DNA of 64,000 nt, taken from positions 62,001 to 126,000 of the forward strand of contig NZ_QANL01000003.1 of the NCBI RefSeq assembly GCF_003067705.1, written 5' to 3'. The notes below the pieces were generated by a model. The model saw only the letters and a program-made list of their open reading frames with translations, was not told the DNA's origin and searched no databases. Both the position numbers and the translations under genes were made by a program. This DNA is from Planctomonas deserti. Its GTDB lineage: Bacteria; Actinomycetota; Actinomycetes; Actinomycetales; Microbacteriaceae. Position 1 is the first letter of the stretch; each line of letters begins with the position of its first letter. Below are positions 8,130 to 17,041 of this stretch, one piece after another.

Positions 8130-8376
8130 CACCCGCCCCGCCCTGACCCTGCTCGTGGTCGTCACCTTCCTGTGCGACTACTGCGGGCAGACCGTCGCCC
8201 AGCACGTCTACAAGAAGACGAACAAGTTCACGCTGTTCTTCGTGCCGCTCTTCTCGTTCTCGAAGTCGTACTTCGTGGAGTGCTCGAACTGCGGCGGCGC
8301 CACCGCGCTCACCGAGGCGCAGGCCCACCGCTCGATGCGGACGGCCGGCGGCACCCCCGACCCGCACGATCGCTGA
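8113..8376 (+). CDS. Small zinc-ribbon protein
   Basis: 87 residues from a GTG start. After a short hydrophobic N-terminus (FLLFGTRPALTLLVVVTFL) come two CxxC pairs, CDYCG near residue 22 and CSNCG near residue 56, the pattern of a four-cysteine zinc ribbon (zinc-ribbon_15 type). The function of these small proteins is unknown. Its first codons and upstream region are duplicated on the far side of the endonuclease island. Confidence 0.8.
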   Translation: MFLLFGTRPALTLLVVVTFLCDYCGQTVAQHVYKKTNKFTLFFVPLFSFSKSYFVECSNCGGATALTEAQAHRSMRTAGGTPDPHDR

Positions 8377-8430
8377 GCCTTACGGCGTTGAGCCGCGCGG
8401 CGCTGGGCTCCCTCAGTCGCTGAACCCCAC

Positions 8431-8455
8431 GGTCGCTGAGCCCGTCGAAGCGGCG
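8431..8455. repeat. Degenerate half copy of the dispersed palindromic repeat
   Basis: GGTCGCTGAGCCCGTCGAAG and the next five bases resemble the arms of the hairpin at 56520-56585. It lies in the short space between the convergent zinc-ribbon and GH32 genes. Confidence 0.5.
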
Positions 8456-8490
8456 AACGTCTTCTCGACAGACGCGGGGATGGACCGGGC

Positions 8491-10065
8491 TCAGCGGATT
8501 GCGGCGGTGATCCGCAGGTCCGTGACCTCGGCGTCTCCGCCGCTGGCGTAGACGGAGATCGCGGTCGCCGACTCGGCCGGGAACACGAGGTCGGTGAGGG
8601 TCACGAGACCGTCCTCGGCGAACACCTCGACCGAGCACCGGTCCGTGTAGACGGTGAGCCGGTATGCGCCGTCCAGCGCGGCGACCGGTGCCGTCTCCAC
8701 CGAGGGGAACGCGGCGGAGAAGCCGGTGTCGCCCGAGCGTGTGCGGTCGAGCAGGATCACGCCCTCGCCCGGCCGGATGCCGATGCGCGTCCCTCCGGCC
8801 GCGTCGTCGCTCCCACCCAGAGCCGCACCGCGCACGACGAGCCCGAACTCCGTCGCCGACCCCGGTCGGAACGTCGCGTCGATCCGCATGGCGACCGAGT
8901 CGGGGGCGGGAACCGCCCGCACCTCGTCGACGAGCACGTCGAGGTCGACCGGGGTCCGCTCGGCCGCGAAGGCCGGGAACGCCGCACGCTCGACCTCGGC
9001 CGGCACCCGCTGGGCCAGCCGCAGCCCGGCGGCCGTGCGCACCAGCGACAGCTCGCGCGGCAGCGACATGGCGCTGCGCCACGGGGAGGTGGGGATCTCG
9101 TTCGCGTACTCCCAGTTGTTCATCCAGCCCAGCAGGATCCGCCGGTCGTCCGGAGCGTCGGTGAAGGCGACGGCGGCGTAGAAGTCGCGGCCCCAGTCCA
9201 GCCAGCCGTACTCCCGGAGGCGTGCGCCGTCGTCGGGCCCCGGCGGAACGGTGCTGTGCGGGGTGAAGGAGACGCCGTCGAAGTCGCCGACGAAGTACTG
9301 CCCGGCCGAGCCGCCGTTCGGGCCGCCGGGGCTGAGGTTCACGGTGAGCACCCAGGCGCTCGCCCCCGGCTCATCGCGTACGGGAAGCGGGAAGAGGTCG
9401 GGGCACTCCCACACGCCGCCCGTCGCGTTGGCGGGGCCGAAGTCGCTGAGGTGCTCCCAGGCGAGGAGGTCGTCCGAGCGGTACAGCACGACGAGGTGCT
9501 GCGTCGCCTCCACCGCCACGAGCACCCAGTACGAGGATCCCTCGCCGGAGTACCAGAACACCTTGGGGTCCCGGAAGTCGGGGGACGCCCGCGACAGCAC
9601 CGGGTTCCCCGCGTGCTTGGTCCAGCGGTAGCCGCCGTCGAGGCTGAACGCGATCGACTGCGCCTGGATGCCGTCGTGGCCGGCGCCGTTCCGGAAGGCG
9701 CTCGTGTAGACGGCGACGAGCGGCGGCTGATCCGAGGTGCCGAGTCCGCTGGTGTTGTGGGCGTCGAACACCACGCTGCCGGAGAAGACGTCCTCCCGCT
9801 CGTCGCACGGGATGGCGACGGGATGCTCCCGCCAGGTCACCAGGTCGGCCGACGTCGCGTGACCCCAGGACATGTTGCCCCAGACGTTGCCGAACGGGTT
9901 GTTCTGGAAGTAGAGGTGGAAGAGGCCGCCGTGGTAGATGAGGCCGTTCGGGTCGTTGAGCCAGGTGTCCCGCGCGGCGAAGTGCAGCTCCGGGCGGAAC
10001 GCCTCCGGGGATGCACCCGGAACGGTCGGAGTCGAGCCGGTGACGGTCGGATCCAGCGCGGTCAT
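8491..10065 (-). CDS. Glycoside hydrolase family 32 (beta-fructosidase / levanase / inulinase type)
   Basis: 524 residues with all three GH32 signatures: nucleophile motif WLNDPNG at 35-41 (Asp38), transition-state stabiliser RDP at 165-167 and acid/base motif WECPDLF at 219-225 (Glu220). A C-terminal beta-sandwich follows (YTDRCSVEVFAEDG near residue 470). There is no signal peptide, so it acts inside the cell on imported fructo-oligosaccharides or sucrose. The ATG overlaps the stop of the upstream permease gene by four bases, making it the last gene of the transport operon. Which fructan it prefers cannot be told. Confidence 0.93.
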   Translation of the reverse strand: MTALDPTVTGSTPTVPGASPEAFRPELHFAARDTWLNDPNGLIYHGGLFHLYFQNNPFGNVWGNMSWGHATSADLVTWREHPVAIPCDEREDVFSGSVVFDAHNTSGLGTSDQPPLVAVYTSAFRNGAGHDGIQAQSIAFSLDGGYRWTKHAGNPVLSRASPDFRDPKVFWYSGEGSSYWVLVAVEATQHLVVLYRSDDLLAWEHLSDFGPANATGGVWECPDLFPLPVRDEPGASAWVLTVNLSPGGPNGGSAGQYFVGDFDGVSFTPHSTVPPGPDDGARLREYGWLDWGRDFYAAVAFTDAPDDRRILLGWMNNWEYANEIPTSPWRSAMSLPRELSLVRTAAGLRLAQRVPAEVERAAFPAFAAERTPVDLDVLVDEVRAVPAPDSVAMRIDATFRPGSATEFGLVVRGAALGGSDDAAGGTRIGIRPGEGVILLDRTRSGDTGFSAAFPSVETAPVAALDGAYRLTVYTDRCSVEVFAEDGLVTLTDLVFPAESATAISVYASGGDAEVTDLRITAAIR

Positions 10066-11012
10066 CCCTTCACCCCGGTCGACGCGATGCTGTTGATGAA
10101 CGATCGTTGGAAGGCGATGAACAGTGCGATCACCGGCAGCGTGATCATCGTCGAGTAGGCCATGATCTCGCCCCACGACACGTTCAGCTGGTAGAAGTAC
10201 TGGATCCCGACCATGACGGGTCGGAGCTCCTCGGTCTGGATCACCATCAGAGGCCAGAGGTAGGAGTTCCAGGCCGGCAGGAAGGTGAGGATCGCGACGG
10301 TCGCGATCGCCGGGCCTGACAGCGGCATGACGACCTTGCGGTAGATCCGGAACCAGCCGGCCCCATCCATGCGGGCCGCCTCGTCGAGCTCCTTGGGGAT
10401 CGACTCGAAGTACTGATGGAAGAGGTAGATCGCGAACGCGTTCACAATGAACGGCACGATCTGCACCTGGTAGGTGTCCAGCCACCCCCGCGTGAACGCG
10501 ACGCCGAACTCGTCGACGGAGAGCGACGGCAGCTGGTTCACCCACCACACGAGCGGCAGCGCCAGGGTCTCGAACGGGATGATCAGGGTCGCGATGATGA
10601 CCGTGAGGATGAGTCCCTTGCCGGGAACCCGCATCCGCGACAGGGCGAACGCCGCGAGGCTGTTGATCACGATGCCGAGCGCCACCGTCACGACGGACAC
10701 GCCCACCGAGTTGATGAGGAAGCGTGCGGCGGGCACGCGGTCGAACACCGCCGCGTAGTTGTCGAGCGAGATGTTGCCGACCGGGAGGAACGCGGCCAGC
10801 GACGCCAGGTCGCCGAAGATCTGCGCGTCCGGCTTGAGCGACGACACGAACATGAACAGCAGCGGGAAGGAGAAGACGACGGCGAGCACGATGCGCACGA
10901 GCCAGCCGAGGATGCCGAGCCGGGCACGGGGAGCCCGTGCTGTGCGGGAGGAGGATCGGGCGGTGCGGGCCGGCGCCGCCGTCGGCGGCGCCAGGTGGAC
11001 GTCGGTGGCCAT
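10062..11012 (-). CDS. Sugar ABC transporter permease, MalG type
   Basis: 316 residues with six membrane helices and the EAA loop typical of carbohydrate permeases (ELDEAARMDGAGWFRIYRKVVMPLSGPA, split here: EAA then GAGWFRIYRKVVMPL), which docks on the ATPase. The N-terminal 35 residues are Ala/Arg-rich and cytosolic. It lies one base after the MalF-type gene and overlaps the GH32 gene. No ATPase gene is present, so the transporter probably uses a shared MsiK-like ATPase encoded elsewhere, as is common in actinobacteria. Confidence 0.93.
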   Translation of the reverse strand: MATDVHLAPPTAAPARTARSSSRTARAPRARLGILGWLVRIVLAVVFSFPLLFMFVSSLKPDAQIFGDLASLAAFLPVGNISLDNYAAVFDRVPAARFLINSVGVSVVTVALGIVINSLAAFALSRMRVPGKGLILTVIIATLIIPFETLALPLVWWVNQLPSLSVDEFGVAFTRGWLDTYQVQIVPFIVNAFAIYLFHQYFESIPKELDEAARMDGAGWFRIYRKVVMPLSGPAIATVAILTFLPAWNSYLWPLMVIQTEELRPVMVGIQYFYQLNVSWGEIMAYSTMITLPVIALFIAFQRSFINSIASTGVKG

Positions 11013-11013
11013 G

Positions 11014-11982
11014 TCAGACCTTCTCTCTGGTGAGGAGTCGCTGGATCGCGGAGATGATGAGCACGATCACGAAGAAGACAAGCGAGATCGCGGAGGCGTA
11101 GGACGTCTCCTGCTGACGGAACCCGGACTCGACCGCCTGGTAGACCACGGTCGTGGTGGAGTCGAGCGGGCCGCCCTGGGTCATGACGCTGACCTGGGTG
11201 AACAGGCTGAGCGCGGCGATCGTGATGGTGACGAGGATGAGGCTGCGGGTGGCTCGCAGACCGGGCCAGGTGATGTAGCGGAACTTCTGCCACCGGCTGA
11301 CCCCGTCGATGTCGGCGGCCTCGTAGAGCTCGGCGGAGATGGTCTGCAGCCCCGAGAGCCAGATGATCATGTGGAAGCCGACGCCCTGCCAGACCGACAT
11401 CAGGATGATGGCGGGCATCGCGGTCGCCGTCTCGCCGAGCCAGTCCGGGCCGGTGACGAGCCCGAAGGTCGCCTTCGACAGCAGCACGTTGAGCAGGCCG
11501 TCCTCGCGGTAGAGGAAGACCCAGAGCAGGGACACGACGACCATGGAGGTCACGACCGGCAGGAAGTAGATCGTCCGGAAGAACGTCGTGCCCCGGATGC
11601 GCGTGTTGATGAGCAGCGCCATGACGAGGGCGAGGCCCGCCTGGAGCGGCACGACCACGATCGCGAAGTAGGCGACGTTGAGCAGCGCCCGGCCGAACGA
11701 CGCGTCCTGGAACAGGCGCACGAAGTTGTCCAGCCCGGCGAACGTGGCCGGGTAGGGGGAGATCAGACGCGCGTTCGTGAAGGCGAGCCCGAAGGCCAGG
11801 CCCGCGGGGATGAGGATGAACAGGATGAGCAGCACGATCGCCGGCGCCAGCATGGCGAGGCCCGATCGCTGCTCGTGTCGGTAGCTGCGGTTGGGCTTCT
11901 TCCGCCCGACGGGACCGGGAAGCTTCGCGATGGCGACGCCCTCGAGGGGGATGATCGAGGGGCCCTGGGTGGATGTGGTCAT
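11014..11982 (-). CDS. Sugar ABC transporter permease, MalF type
   Basis: 322 residues, six predicted helices, first near residues 43-66 (LAMLAPAIVLLILFILIPA). The EAA loop reads ELYEAADIDGVSRWQKFRYI near residues 215-234. It pairs with the MalG-type protein encoded immediately downstream to form the membrane pore for the fructo-oligosaccharide importer. Confidence 0.93.
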   Translation of the reverse strand: MTTSTQGPSIIPLEGVAIAKLPGPVGRKKPNRSYRHEQRSGLAMLAPAIVLLILFILIPAGLAFGLAFTNARLISPYPATFAGLDNFVRLFQDASFGRALLNVAYFAIVVVPLQAGLALVMALLINTRIRGTTFFRTIYFLPVVTSMVVVSLLWVFLYREDGLLNVLLSKATFGLVTGPDWLGETATAMPAIILMSVWQGVGFHMIIWLSGLQTISAELYEAADIDGVSRWQKFRYITWPGLRATRSLILVTITIAALSLFTQVSVMTQGGPLDSTTTVVYQAVESGFRQQETSYASAISLVFFVIVLIISAIQRLLTREKV

Positions 11983-12004
11983 GACAGTCTCCGTTGACGC
12001 GAAA

Positions 12005-12036
12005 GGCGGGGCGCTCGCCGAGGGCGGCGCCCCGCC
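12005..12036 (-). terminator. GC-rich hairpin between binding protein and permease genes (attenuator-like)
   Basis: GGCGGGGCGC at 12005-12014 pairs perfectly with GCGCCCCGCC at 12027-12036 over a 12-base loop. It begins five bases past the stop codon of the binding protein gene and lies 23 bases before the permease start. Hairpins here commonly stabilise the upstream message or cut read-through, so that the binding protein is made in excess of the pore. Confidence 0.6.
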
Positions 12037-12040
12037 GCGG

Positions 12041-13339
12041 CTACTTCTGCGTGTATCCGCCGTTGGACTTGATGTTGGTGTCGATGTTCTTCACCGCGGT
12101 GTCGAGCGTCGATCGCGGGTCGCCGCCGTTGATGACGTCCTGCATGGCCTTGCCGAACTCCGTCGCGATGAATGGGTAGGCGGGGGTCTCCGGTCGCAGC
12201 ACGGCGTACTTCTCCGAGTACTCGCGGAACTGCGCAAGCTCGCCGCCCTCCTCGTAGCCCGGCACCAGCGCGGCCGCCTCGGCGGTCGCCGGGATGGTGC
12301 CCGTGGCCGACGCGACGGCGGCGATGTACTCGGGCTTCAGCGAGAAGGAGAGGTAGTCCATGGCGGCCTCGGGGTTCGCGCACCCGGTGGTCACACCCCA
12401 CTGCCACGAGCCGCCGCCGATCTTGGGTCCCGTGCCGAGGTCGAACGACGGCATGACCACGAGGTCGTCGCCGAGGACCTCCCTGGTGCTGGTCGCCGCC
12501 CAGCTGCCCGTGTAGAGGATGGCGGACCTGTCGTTCTGGAAGTCGATGGTCGAGTCCTTGCCGCTCTTCTTCGCGGCGTACCCGTCCTCGATGAGGCCCT
12601 GGAACCACGTCGCCCACTCCACGGCCTCTGGACCGTTCAGCACGCCGTCGGCGGACTGGAAGTCGTCCCGGTTCACGAGGTCGCCGCCGAAGGACTGGAG
12701 GAACGGCGAGTACGCGTAGGGCAGCCATTCGCCGGTGCCGGCCGTGCCGAGGTCGAGCGGGTACTCCCAGGTGCCCTCCGCCTTCAGCGCGGCGAGCGCG
12801 GAGTCGAGCTCCTCGCGGGTCCACGGCTCCTCGACGGTGGCCACGCGGATGCCGGCCGCGTCGAGCACCGACTTTCGGGCGAACGTCGCGAGCGCGACGT
12901 CGTAGTAGCCGACGGAGTAGGTCTCGTCGTTCCACACGCCGAGGGTGCTGGGCAGGTTCTTGTCGAGGTCGACGCTGAGGTCGAGGGGGGCGAGGTACTT
13001 GGCCCAGGCCCAGTTCGGCACGTTCGGTCCGTCGATGTCCACGATGCAGGGGAGCTTCCCGGCGGAGGCGGCCGCCACGACGGAGTCGTTGTACGAGTCC
13101 TGGGGGAACGCCTGCACCTTGACCGAGGTCTCGTCCTGGCTGGCGTTGTAGTCGTCGACGATCGACTGGATCGCGTCGAGCTCGGCCTTGTTCCCCGCGT
13201 TGTGGGTCCAGAGGGTCAGCTCGCCGTTCTTGCCGTCGCTGCCCGCCGCCCCGCCGCCGCCGGAGGCGCAACCGGTGAGGGCCGCGATGATGCCGACTGC
13301 TGCTGAGGTAACGACGACGCGTCGCGCGGGTGTTCTCAC
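12041..13339 (-). CDS. Extracellular sugar-binding lipoprotein of the fructan ABC importer
   Basis: 432 residues. Signal peptide with lipobox LTGC (Cys24), followed by a Gly-rich linker and the family start ELTLWTHN. The rest is a type I extracellular solute-binding protein with the usual two-lobe pattern. The start is a GTG at 13339 with AAAGGAG seven bases upstream. It is the first gene of the operon with two permeases and the GH32 enzyme, so fructo-oligosaccharide or sucrose is the likely ligand (inference from context). Confidence 0.92.
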   Translation of the reverse strand: MRTPARRVVVTSAAVGIIAALTGCASGGGGAAGSDGKNGELTLWTHNAGNKAELDAIQSIVDDYNASQDETSVKVQAFPQDSYNDSVVAAASAGKLPCIVDIDGPNVPNWAWAKYLAPLDLSVDLDKNLPSTLGVWNDETYSVGYYDVALATFARKSVLDAAGIRVATVEEPWTREELDSALAALKAEGTWEYPLDLGTAGTGEWLPYAYSPFLQSFGGDLVNRDDFQSADGVLNGPEAVEWATWFQGLIEDGYAAKKSGKDSTIDFQNDRSAILYTGSWAATSTREVLGDDLVVMPSFDLGTGPKIGGGSWQWGVTTGCANPEAAMDYLSFSLKPEYIAAVASATGTIPATAEAAALVPGYEEGGELAQFREYSEKYAVLRPETPAYPFIATEFGKAMQDVINGGDPRSTLDTAVKNIDTNIKSNGGYTQK

Positions 13340-13376
13340 CGGTGGTTCTCCTTTGAACGAGTGCTGCGTGAATGAC

Positions 13377-13392
13377 GCTAAATTGATTTAGC
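13377..13392. promoter_or_regulatory. LacI-type operator O1
   Basis: GCTAAATTGATTTAGC is a 16-base palindrome apart from its two central bases. It lies just downstream of the predicted -10 of the binding-protein promoter, where a bound repressor would block transcription of the fructan operon. A near twin lies at 13435-13450. Confidence 0.85.
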
Positions 13393-13398
13393 ACTCGC

Positions 13399-13427
13399 AC
13401 GCTAACACGCGCACCCGGCGGCGACAA
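13399..13427 (-). promoter_or_regulatory. Predicted sigma-70-type promoter of the fructan operon
   Basis: On the minus strand TTGTCG (13427-13422) and TAGCGT (13404-13399) are separated by exactly 17 bases, a good actinobacterial housekeeping promoter. It sits between the two operator copies. Confidence 0.6.
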
Positions 13428-13434
13428 GGGATTT

Positions 13435-13450
13435 GCTAAATTGATTCAGC
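13435..13450. promoter_or_regulatory. LacI-type operator O2
   Basis: GCTAAATTGATTCAGC differs from O1 by one base. It lies upstream of the -35 of the fructan promoter and in the leader of the divergent lacI-type gene, 58 bases centre to centre from O1. It probably mediates autoregulation and possibly a small loop. Confidence 0.85.
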
Positions 13451-13500
13451 GGATCGCCTTCCGACCGACTCTCTAGGCTGGCGGAGGAAACGGAGGACGC

Positions 13501-14535
13501 ATGAAAGCCAGAAGGGCGACCCTTGCCGATGTCGCGGAGCGCGCCGGCATGTCGAAGACGGCTGTCAGCCTCATCCTGAACAACCGGCCGGCCCGCCTGT
13601 CCGACGCGGCCATCGAGAAGGTCCGCGCGGCCGCCGCCGAGCTAAACTACCGGCCGAATCCCGCCGCCCTCGGTGTGCGCACGGGGAAGACCCGCACCGT
13701 CGGCCTCATCTCCGACGAGGTGACCGTGACCCGGTTCGCGTCGGCGATGATCCGCGGCGTGCTCGATGCGGCCGGACAGCGCGACCACACCGTGCTCATC
13801 GCCGAGACGGGAAGCGACCTGACTCAGGAGGAGGCCGCGCTCGAGGCCATGATGGACCGCCGCGTGGACGGCGTCGTGTTCGGTCTCATGGGGGCGAAGG
13901 AGGTCGACATCCCCGAGATCCCCGCCGACGTGCCGGTGGTGATGCTGAACGGCACGACGCCGACAACGGCCGCGACGGTGCTGCCCGACGAGTACGAGGC
14001 GGGGCGGGGAATCGCCCGGGTGCTCCTCGATCGCGGGCACGGGAAGGGCATCGCCCTCATCGGTCACTACCCCGAGGCGATCGAGGACGCCCGGGTGTCG
14101 GCCACGGTCGGCAGGCGCTTCGCCGGCATCGGTGACGCCCTCGCGGAGGCAGGTGTGCGGCTCGCCGCGGAGATCACCGTCCGTCAGTGGGAGCCCGCCG
14201 CGGGCCGGGAGGCGGCGGCGGAACTCCTCGAGACCGTCGACGGACTCACGGCCGTGATCTGCGCAAACGACCGCCTCGCCTTCGGCCTCTACCAGACCTT
14301 CCAGGAGCGGGACGTGCGCATCCCGCAGGACGTCTCGGTCGTCTCCTTCGACGACGATGAGATCGCGGCCTACCTCCGCCCGGGGCTCACCACGGCGCGG
14401 ATCCCCTACGAGGAGATGGGCAAGCGGGCGGTCGAGTTGCTGCTCGCCGGGGACTTCTCGCCTCAGCGGATCCTGGTGCCGATGCCGATCGTCGAGCGGG
14501 AGTCGGTGCGCGACCTCCGTTCGTCGGAGGGGTAG
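13501..14535 (+). CDS. LacI-family transcriptional regulator of the fructan operon
   Basis: 344 residues. The N-terminal helix-turn-helix reads ATLADVAERAGMSKTAVSLI and is followed by the hinge helix (NYRPNPAALGVRTGKT). The rest is a periplasmic-binding-protein-like sensor ending in VSFDDDEIAAYLRPGLTT. It is divergent from the binding-protein gene, and the two palindromes between them are its likely operators. A fructose-containing sugar should relieve repression (inference). GGAGGA precedes the ATG. Confidence 0.93.
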   Translation: MKARRATLADVAERAGMSKTAVSLILNNRPARLSDAAIEKVRAAAAELNYRPNPAALGVRTGKTRTVGLISDEVTVTRFASAMIRGVLDAAGQRDHTVLIAETGSDLTQEEAALEAMMDRRVDGVVFGLMGAKEVDIPEIPADVPVVMLNGTTPTTAATVLPDEYEAGRGIARVLLDRGHGKGIALIGHYPEAIEDARVSATVGRRFAGIGDALAEAGVRLAAEITVRQWEPAAGREAAAELLETVDGLTAVICANDRLAFGLYQTFQERDVRIPQDVSVVSFDDDEIAAYLRPGLTTARIPYEEMGKRAVELLLAGDFSPQRILVPMPIVERESVRDLRSSEG

Positions 14536-14584
14536 GGACCCGCAAGCGCTCCGGAGGCTCACGGGCATACCCGCCGCACGCGGA

Positions 14585-14625
14585 AGGGCCGGGCGGTCCG
14601 CCGCTGAGCGGGGCCGCCCGGCCCT
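14585..14625 (+). terminator. Strong hairpin after the LacI-type gene
   Basis: AGGGCCGGGCGG at 14585-14596 is perfectly complementary to CCGCCCGGCCCT at 14614-14625. It lies about 50 bases past the stop of the regulator gene and before the convergent CBS gene. There is no T-run, but it can serve both strands. Confidence 0.65.
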
Positions 14626-14710
14626 GTGTCCGATCCCGTCGGAGTCTGCCCCAAGGGCGTCGAGCCGGTGGGCGTCGATCCCGTGCGAGTCCTCCCGTGC
14701 GGAGAACCGG

Positions 14711-15127
14711 TCAGTCCTCCGAGATCTCCTGCACGAGGTCGCCCGTCGCGCCCTCCGAGAGCGAGTTCGCGATGTCCGCCTGGCTGATGATGCCCACGAG
14801 GTCGTGGCCGTCGATCACGGGCAGACGGCGCACCTGGTGCTTCTTCATCGTCTCGAGCGCCTCGGTGATGTCGTCGTCCGCGCCGATGGTCACGGGCTTG
14901 CCCTCACCGAGGCTGCCGGCGGTGACGCTGCTGGGGTCGCCGCCCTCGGCGAGGCACTTCACCACGATGTCGCGGTCGGTCAGCATGCCCTTGAGCCGGT
15001 TGTCCTCGCCGCAAATCGGCAGGGCGCCGACGTCGAGGTCGCGCATCTTCCGTGCGGCGTCGACAAGCGTCTCGTTCTCCCGGACGCACTCGACCCCCTG
15101 CGACATGACTTCTCTGGCTGTCGTCAT
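14711..15127 (-). CDS. Two-CBS-domain protein
   Basis: 138 residues from the ATG at 15127, which has GGAAGGACGAAAG in front; an ATG at 15142 lies within that site. Two CBS motifs cover residues 3-60 (TAREVMSQGVECVREN, LKGMLTDRDIVVKCLA) and 75-132 (ALETMKKHQVRRLPVIDG, LVGIISQADIA). CBS pairs bind adenine nucleotides and regulate partner proteins. No partner domain is fused and the gene is monocistronic. Confidence 0.92.
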   Translation of the reverse strand: MTTAREVMSQGVECVRENETLVDAARKMRDLDVGALPICGEDNRLKGMLTDRDIVVKCLAEGGDPSSVTAGSLGEGKPVTIGADDDITEALETMKKHQVRRLPVIDGHDLVGIISQADIANSLSEGATGDLVQEISED

Positions 15128-15329
15128 CTTTCGTCCTTCCACTGTTGTCAGAACCGACCCGGACGTGGGGACGCCCGGGCGCGGGCCGCATCAGCGTTCC
15201 GAACGGTCGCCTGCGGCCCGTCGCCTCCGACGCTACGCCGGAAGGATGGCGCGGGGGAGGGGTCTCGACGGGCGGCAGAAGCGGCGATTCGGGGAGGATC
15301 GCTGAGCGCGATCCGGCAGCCTCGAGACG

Positions 15330-16817
15330 TCAGTGGACGGGCATGCCCTCGGGCGCGTTCTGGTCGTCCGTGCGGCGGATGAAGAACGCGGCGGGGATGG
15401 CGAACAGCGAGATGATCGCGCCGATCACGAAGGCCATGTGAATGCCGCCCGCGGTCGCCGAGAGCTCCGAGGATCCGCCGGCCGTGAGGGTCGCGGCCTG
15501 AGCGGACATCACGGTCACGAACAGCGCCGTGCCCGCGGCGGCCGCCACCTGCTGCACCGTGCCGACGACCGCGCTGCCGTGCGAGTAGAGCGACGGACGC
15601 AGCGAGCCGAGGGCGGAGGTGAACAGGGGGGTGAACAGCAGGGCGAGGCCGAGGCTCAGGCCGATGTGTGCGACGAGCAGCCACCAGAACGGCGAGCGCT
15701 CGTCCAGCATCGTCATGAACCAGAACGCGAGGCTGACGATCGAGGAGCCGGTCATCAGCAGGCCGGTGGGCCCGAACCGGTCGTAGGCCCGGCCCACGAA
15801 CGGCGCGAGCAGGCCCATGAGCAGGCCGCCGGGGAGCAGCAGGAGGCCCGTGCTCAGCGGATCGAGGCCGAGGACGGTCTGCATGTAGATGGGCAGCAGG
15901 ATGAGGGTGCCGAACAGCGCCATCATGCTGATGGTCAGCATCAGGATCGCGAACGAGAACGTGCGGGTCGTGAAGGTGCGCAGGTCGAGCAGGGCGGAGT
16001 CGCGACGCTGCAGCGCCACCTGGCGCAGCGCGAAGATCACCAGGGCGATCACGCCGACGGCGAGCGGGGCGAACCCGGCGACCGCTCCCGCGCCCTCCGA
16101 GGCCTCGCCGAGGTTGCTGAGGCCGTAGACGAGGCCACCGAAGCCGAAGGCCGACAGCACGACGGAGAGCACGTCGAAGTGCGTGCGGCGCGGGGTCGTC
16201 ACGTTCTTGATCCGGGCCATGCCGAGCAGCAGCGACCCGACGGCGATCGGCAGGACGAGGATGAACATCCAGCGCCAGTCGAGCACGCTGAGGATGATGC
16301 CCGAGATGGTGGGACCGATGGCCGGCGCGACGGAGATCACGATGGAGATGTTGCCCATCGTGCGGCCGCGGGAGGCCGGCGGCACGAGCGTCATGACGGT
16401 CGTCATGAGCAGCGGCATCATGATCGCGGTGCCGCTCGCCTGCACGACGCGGCCGACGAGGAGCAGCTCGAATCCCGGCGACACCGCGGCGAGGAGGGTT
16501 CCCGTGCTGAACAGGGACATCGCGGCGATGAAGACCGGGCGGGTGTGGAAGCGCTGCAGCAGGAAGCCCGTGATCGGGATGACGACGGCCATCGTCAACA
16601 TGAACGCGGTAGTGAGCCACTGCCCGGCGGTCGCGGTGATGCCGAGGTCCTCCATGAGCCGGGGCAGGGCGACGCCCATGATCGTCTCGTTGAGGATGAC
16701 GACGAACGCCGACACCAGCAGGAGCGAGATGACGAGCCGGTTGCGCGACTCGGTGGCGCGCTCGCGCTCGAGGCCGTCCGCCACATCCGGGAGCGAGATC
16801 GGTGCGGTCTGAGTCAT
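15330..16817 (-). CDS. MFS multidrug efflux transporter, DHA2 (EmrB/QacA) family
   Basis: 495 residues from the ATG at 16817. It has about fourteen membrane helices, the number expected for DHA2 drug:proton antiporters. The motif NETIMGVALPRLMEDLGITATAGQWLTT (seen as NETIMGVALP then GQWLTTAFML) corresponds to helix 1 and motif D1, and RVVQASGTAIMMPL to helix 4. The C-terminus ends in a short basic tail. The gene stands alone and diverges from the GyrI-like gene. A drug or solvent efflux role is a family-based guess. Confidence 0.9.
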   Translation of the reverse strand: MTQTAPISLPDVADGLERERATESRNRLVISLLLVSAFVVILNETIMGVALPRLMEDLGITATAGQWLTTAFMLTMAVVIPITGFLLQRFHTRPVFIAAMSLFSTGTLLAAVSPGFELLLVGRVVQASGTAIMMPLLMTTVMTLVPPASRGRTMGNISIVISVAPAIGPTISGIILSVLDWRWMFILVLPIAVGSLLLGMARIKNVTTPRRTHFDVLSVVLSAFGFGGLVYGLSNLGEASEGAGAVAGFAPLAVGVIALVIFALRQVALQRRDSALLDLRTFTTRTFSFAILMLTISMMALFGTLILLPIYMQTVLGLDPLSTGLLLLPGGLLMGLLAPFVGRAYDRFGPTGLLMTGSSIVSLAFWFMTMLDERSPFWWLLVAHIGLSLGLALLFTPLFTSALGSLRPSLYSHGSAVVGTVQQVAAAAGTALFVTVMSAQAATLTAGGSSELSATAGGIHMAFVIGAIISLFAIPAAFFIRRTDDQNAPEGMPVH

Positions 16818-17041
16818 GGGGGTCCGTTCAGGAGCGGGGCAGGGCTGCGGTCCGTTCGAGGACCGGGAGGATGCGTCGGTGCTGCGGGCTGGCGTGACCG
16901 GTCCGTTCAACAGGAAGCGCGGAACGGGTTCCCTTTATTCCGCTGCTGAGGAAGTTCTTCTGCTGCGAGGGCGGAGCGACTAATGTTCACACCGTCCACA
17001 AGTTACTACGGCGCATCACCCGAACGGAAGGAGGAACGGAC

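Noticed and set aside
15333-16949. 538-codon open frame opposite the DHA2 efflux gene
   Set aside because: His/Arg/Gly/Glu-rich composition is the complement of hydrophobic membrane helices; a shadow.
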